A stretch of DNA of 15,633 nucleotides from CAYONQ01 sp964405375 (lineage in GTDB: Bacteria > Planctomycetota > Phycisphaerae > Sedimentisphaerales > Anaerobacaceae), in NCBI GenBank assembly GCA_964405375.1, contig CAYONQ010000068.1, positions 1 to 15,633 on the forward strand, given 5' to 3'. A program made the translations under genes and the position numbers. This document shows, in pieces, positions 14,279-15,633 of this stretch. The notes beneath the pieces are model-generated. The model saw only the letters and a program-made list of their open reading frames with translations. It did not search any database and was not told the origin of the DNA. Each line of letters opens with the position of its first letter. Positions within the stretch are counted from its first letter, which is position 1.

Positions 14279-15091
14279 TTACATATATCCCAACGACCGC
14301 AGCTTCTGCATCATATAGTCGTCTTCCTTGTCCTGTGCTCGGCCGCTCCTCTCGGAAATTTTAGAGGTCTTTAACTCCTCGACAACCTTGTCTATCGTGT
14401 CGGCATCCGAATCAATCGGCTCACAGCAGGTCTCACAGCCGATACTTCTATATCGTTTCCCCTTTTTGGCAAAGTAAAGGTCAACAACAGGAATTTTTTC
14501 TCTTTTTACATATTCCCAGACGTCGATTTCACGCCAGCCCAGCAGCGGATGAACGCGAAGGTGCTCTTCTTCGGCGGCCTTGGTCTTGTACTGGTCCCAC
14601 AGCTCCGGCGGCTGGTTCTTATAATCCCATTCAAAATCCTCGTCCCGCGGACTGAAAACCCTCTCCTTGGCACGAATACCGTGCTCGTCCCTTCTGATTC
14701 CGAGATACAACGCCTTAAAGCCGTACTTGGCAATTGCCTGTTTCAGCGCAACCGTCTTAAGCTCGTTGCAACACTGAAACTTGCCTTTGGTAGGCCCTAC
14801 GCCTCTGCTGATGGCCTGCTCATTCTTTGCAACGATCAGGTTAAGGCCCCATTCCTTAGCGTATTTTTCTCTGAAATCGTAGATTTCCTTGAACTTGTAT
14901 GTGGTATCAATATGAATAGTCGGAAAGGGTACCCTGCCAAAAAAGGCCTTTCTAACGAGCCACAAGAGAGTCGTGGAATCCTTGCCGATCGACCACAGCA
15001 TCGCCACTTTTCTGAACTGGCTGTAGGCCTCCCGGATAATAAAAATGCTTTGGTTTTCCAGTTTGTCCAGACTCGACAAATTAGAGCCCAT
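14279..15091 (-). CDS. cysD: CysD-like sulfate adenylyltransferase subunit 2 with APS-reductase-like Cys set
   Basis: 270 residues. The start is set by a perfect AGGAGG (15106-15101) 9 bases upstream. The PP-loop SIGKDST (34-40) and the CysD-type stretches IRRDEHGIRAKERVFSPRD (132-150), PPELWDQY, WREIDVWEYV, LYFA and SERSGRAQDK identify it as the catalytic ATP sulfurylase subunit that adenylylates sulfate to APS with CysN. Unlike ordinary CysD, it has C107-C108 in FQCCNELKT and C219-x-x-C222-C223 in SIGCETCCEP. This CC...CxxC layout is that of the [4Fe-4S] ligands in APS reductases, here with about 110 residues between pairs. It ends in LRSLGYM; ordinary CysD proteins end in a related K-x-G-Y-F-type tail, so part of this ending may be ancestral. 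It heads the operon. Role as CysD is likely; an altered activity is possible. Confidence 0.86.
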   Translation of the reverse strand: MGSNLSSLDKLENQSIFIIREAYSQFRKVAMLWSIGKDSTTLLWLVRKAFFGRVPFPTIHIDTTYKFKEIYDFREKYAKEWGLNLIVAKNEQAISRGVGPTKGKFQCCNELKTVALKQAIAKYGFKALYLGIRRDEHGIRAKERVFSPRDEDFEWDYKNQPPELWDQYKTKAAEEEHLRVHPLLGWREIDVWEYVKREKIPVVDLYFAKKGKRYRSIGCETCCEPIDSDADTIDKVVEELKTSKISERSGRAQDKEDDYMMQKLRSLGYM

Positions 15092-15198
15092 TCAACAATT
15101 CCTCCTCATAAAAGCTGTCAGTCGTTTTTCCCCTCAATTTCTTACCTACACCACATCCCTGTAAATCTGCTGACCGCACAAAAAGCAGGTCCGGATTT

Positions 15199-15227
15199 AT
15201 TATATCGGATAACCAGCCGCCTGACAA
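15199..15227 (-). promoter_or_regulatory. Sigma70-type promoter of the cysD operon
   Basis: Reading the minus strand, TTGTCA (15227-15222), a 17-base spacer and TATAAT (15204-15199). Five of six and six of six bases match consensus at optimal spacing. The start would fall near 15192, leaving a leader of about 100 bases to the ATG at 15091. It is the only strong promoter I see for the six-gene operon. Confidence 0.65.
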
Positions 15228-15266
15228 CAGCTTGTTACTCATTATCCTATATTCCTACAGCTTGTT
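15227..15266. promoter_or_regulatory. Pair of 10-bp direct repeats just upstream of the cysD promoter
   Basis: ACAGCTTGTT occurs at 15227-15236 and 15257-15266, exactly 30 bp apart (about three helical turns). The first copy touches the -35 hexamer. This spacing on one DNA face suits a dimeric or cooperative transcription factor, but no known operator is recognised. Confidence 0.4.
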
Positions 15267-15580
15267 TTGCTGCTATAATTTTACCCGGATAAGGCAAAAC
15301 CATAAGCTTCCAGGCAGCCAAAAACTCAAGTATTACGGTCGACACCACCCTGCTAAATCACCTGCAAATCCTTAAAAAATACGACTTTAGCCCAAAAATC
15401 TATTAGGTACTTACGCGATGTACAAGTTTTTCCGGCTTAAAAGTGCCTAATATGTTTACGACTCTCGTTTAAGGTTGTGGTCCGCGGGACACCTCACGGC
15501 AGAAGCTTGTTTTCTTCGACCATTCCAGCCTCCAGCCTCGATACGAGTTTCCACAACGATAAACCAGCTTCTACACCTTC
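15267..15580. other. Noncoding stretch upstream of the cysD operon
   Basis: I see no convincing gene, tRNA or other RNA here. It holds scattered near-matches to the edge tandem repeat, for instance TTAGGTACTT near 15404 and, in the opposite orientation, AAGTGCCTAA near 15440. The end of a neighbouring gene is not evident. Confidence 0.4.
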
Positions 15581-15633
15581 ACTTTAGGCACTTTAGCTCA
15601 CTTTAGGCACTTTAGCTCACTTTAGGCACTTTA
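15581..15633. repeat. 19-bp tandem repeat running off the right edge
   Basis: Units ACTTTAGGCACTTTAGCTC at 15581-15599 and 15600-15618 are identical, and a third begins at 15619 and is cut at the window end. Each unit is itself two half-units sharing ACTTTAG. Stop codons in most frames argue against coding. Confidence 0.9.

Noticed and set aside
14549..15292. 247-codon plus-strand open frame over cysD and its promoter
   Set aside because: Antisense to a well-conserved CysD; no ribosome site or family resemblance, and it would cover the cysD promoter.
15581..15633. CRISPR array
   Set aside because: The 19-bp units are directly tandem without unique spacers, and no cas gene is present.
15092..15633. 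tRNA or small RNA gene upstream of cysD
   Set aside because: No cloverleaf, TTCRA-type loop or terminator-linked hairpin could be found by eye in either orientation.

Overview
The window looks like the chromosome of a Planctomycetota bacterium, most likely of the Phycisphaerae/Sedimentisphaerales type. The clues are a secreted multidomain glycan lyase carrying a dockerin-like repeat, a LamG domain and Fn3-like repeats; Tat-exported alkaline-phosphatase-superfamily enzymes; a protein with a pseudopilin GspG-like tail; and palindromic AT-rich repeats between genes. The placement is an inference from protein style, since no rRNA or marker gene is present.

Layout. (1) 1-2279, minus strand: the N-terminal 759 codons of a secreted heparinase II/III-like protein that runs off the left edge. 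It is preceded by a perfect consensus sigma70-type promoter with a 12-bp homopolymer just upstream. (2) 2767-8079, plus strand: a four-gene operon with a membrane-anchored type I phosphodiesterase-family enzyme, its Tat-exported paralogue, a 61-residue ribbon-helix-helix-like protein and a membrane protein with an Oxa1/EMC3-like topology. (3) 8080-8350: a large imperfect palindrome between convergent operons. (4) 15091-8351, minus strand: a six-gene operon reading cysD-like, DUF2061, cysN-like, cytoplasmic phosphodiesterase-family enzyme, Tat/lipoprotein sulfatase-fold enzyme, GspG-tailed membrane protein. A strong promoter lies at 15199-15227. (5) 15092-15633: promoter region, noncoding DNA and a 19-bp tandem repeat running off the right edge.

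How the genes may work together. CysD and CysN make adenosine 5'-phosphosulfate (APS). No APS kinase, PAPS reductase, sulfite reductase or recognisable sulfotransferase lies in the window. Instead there are four alkaline-phosphatase-superfamily enzymes placed, by their N-termini, in the membrane, exported by Tat, in the cytoplasm, and as an exported lipoprotein. Four otherwise unrelated proteins (the 61-residue protein, the sulfatase-fold enzyme, the DUF2061 protein and CysD) end in the same short motif, L-[KR]-x-L-G-Y-[ILM]. The CysD-like protein also carries a CC...CxxC set resembling the [4Fe-4S] ligands of APS reductases. My inference is that the two convergent operons form one cell-surface modification system linking sulfate activation to phospho/sulfo-transfer or hydrolysis, with the LGY tail as a possible shared docking element. 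The chemistry and substrate cannot be read from the sequence.
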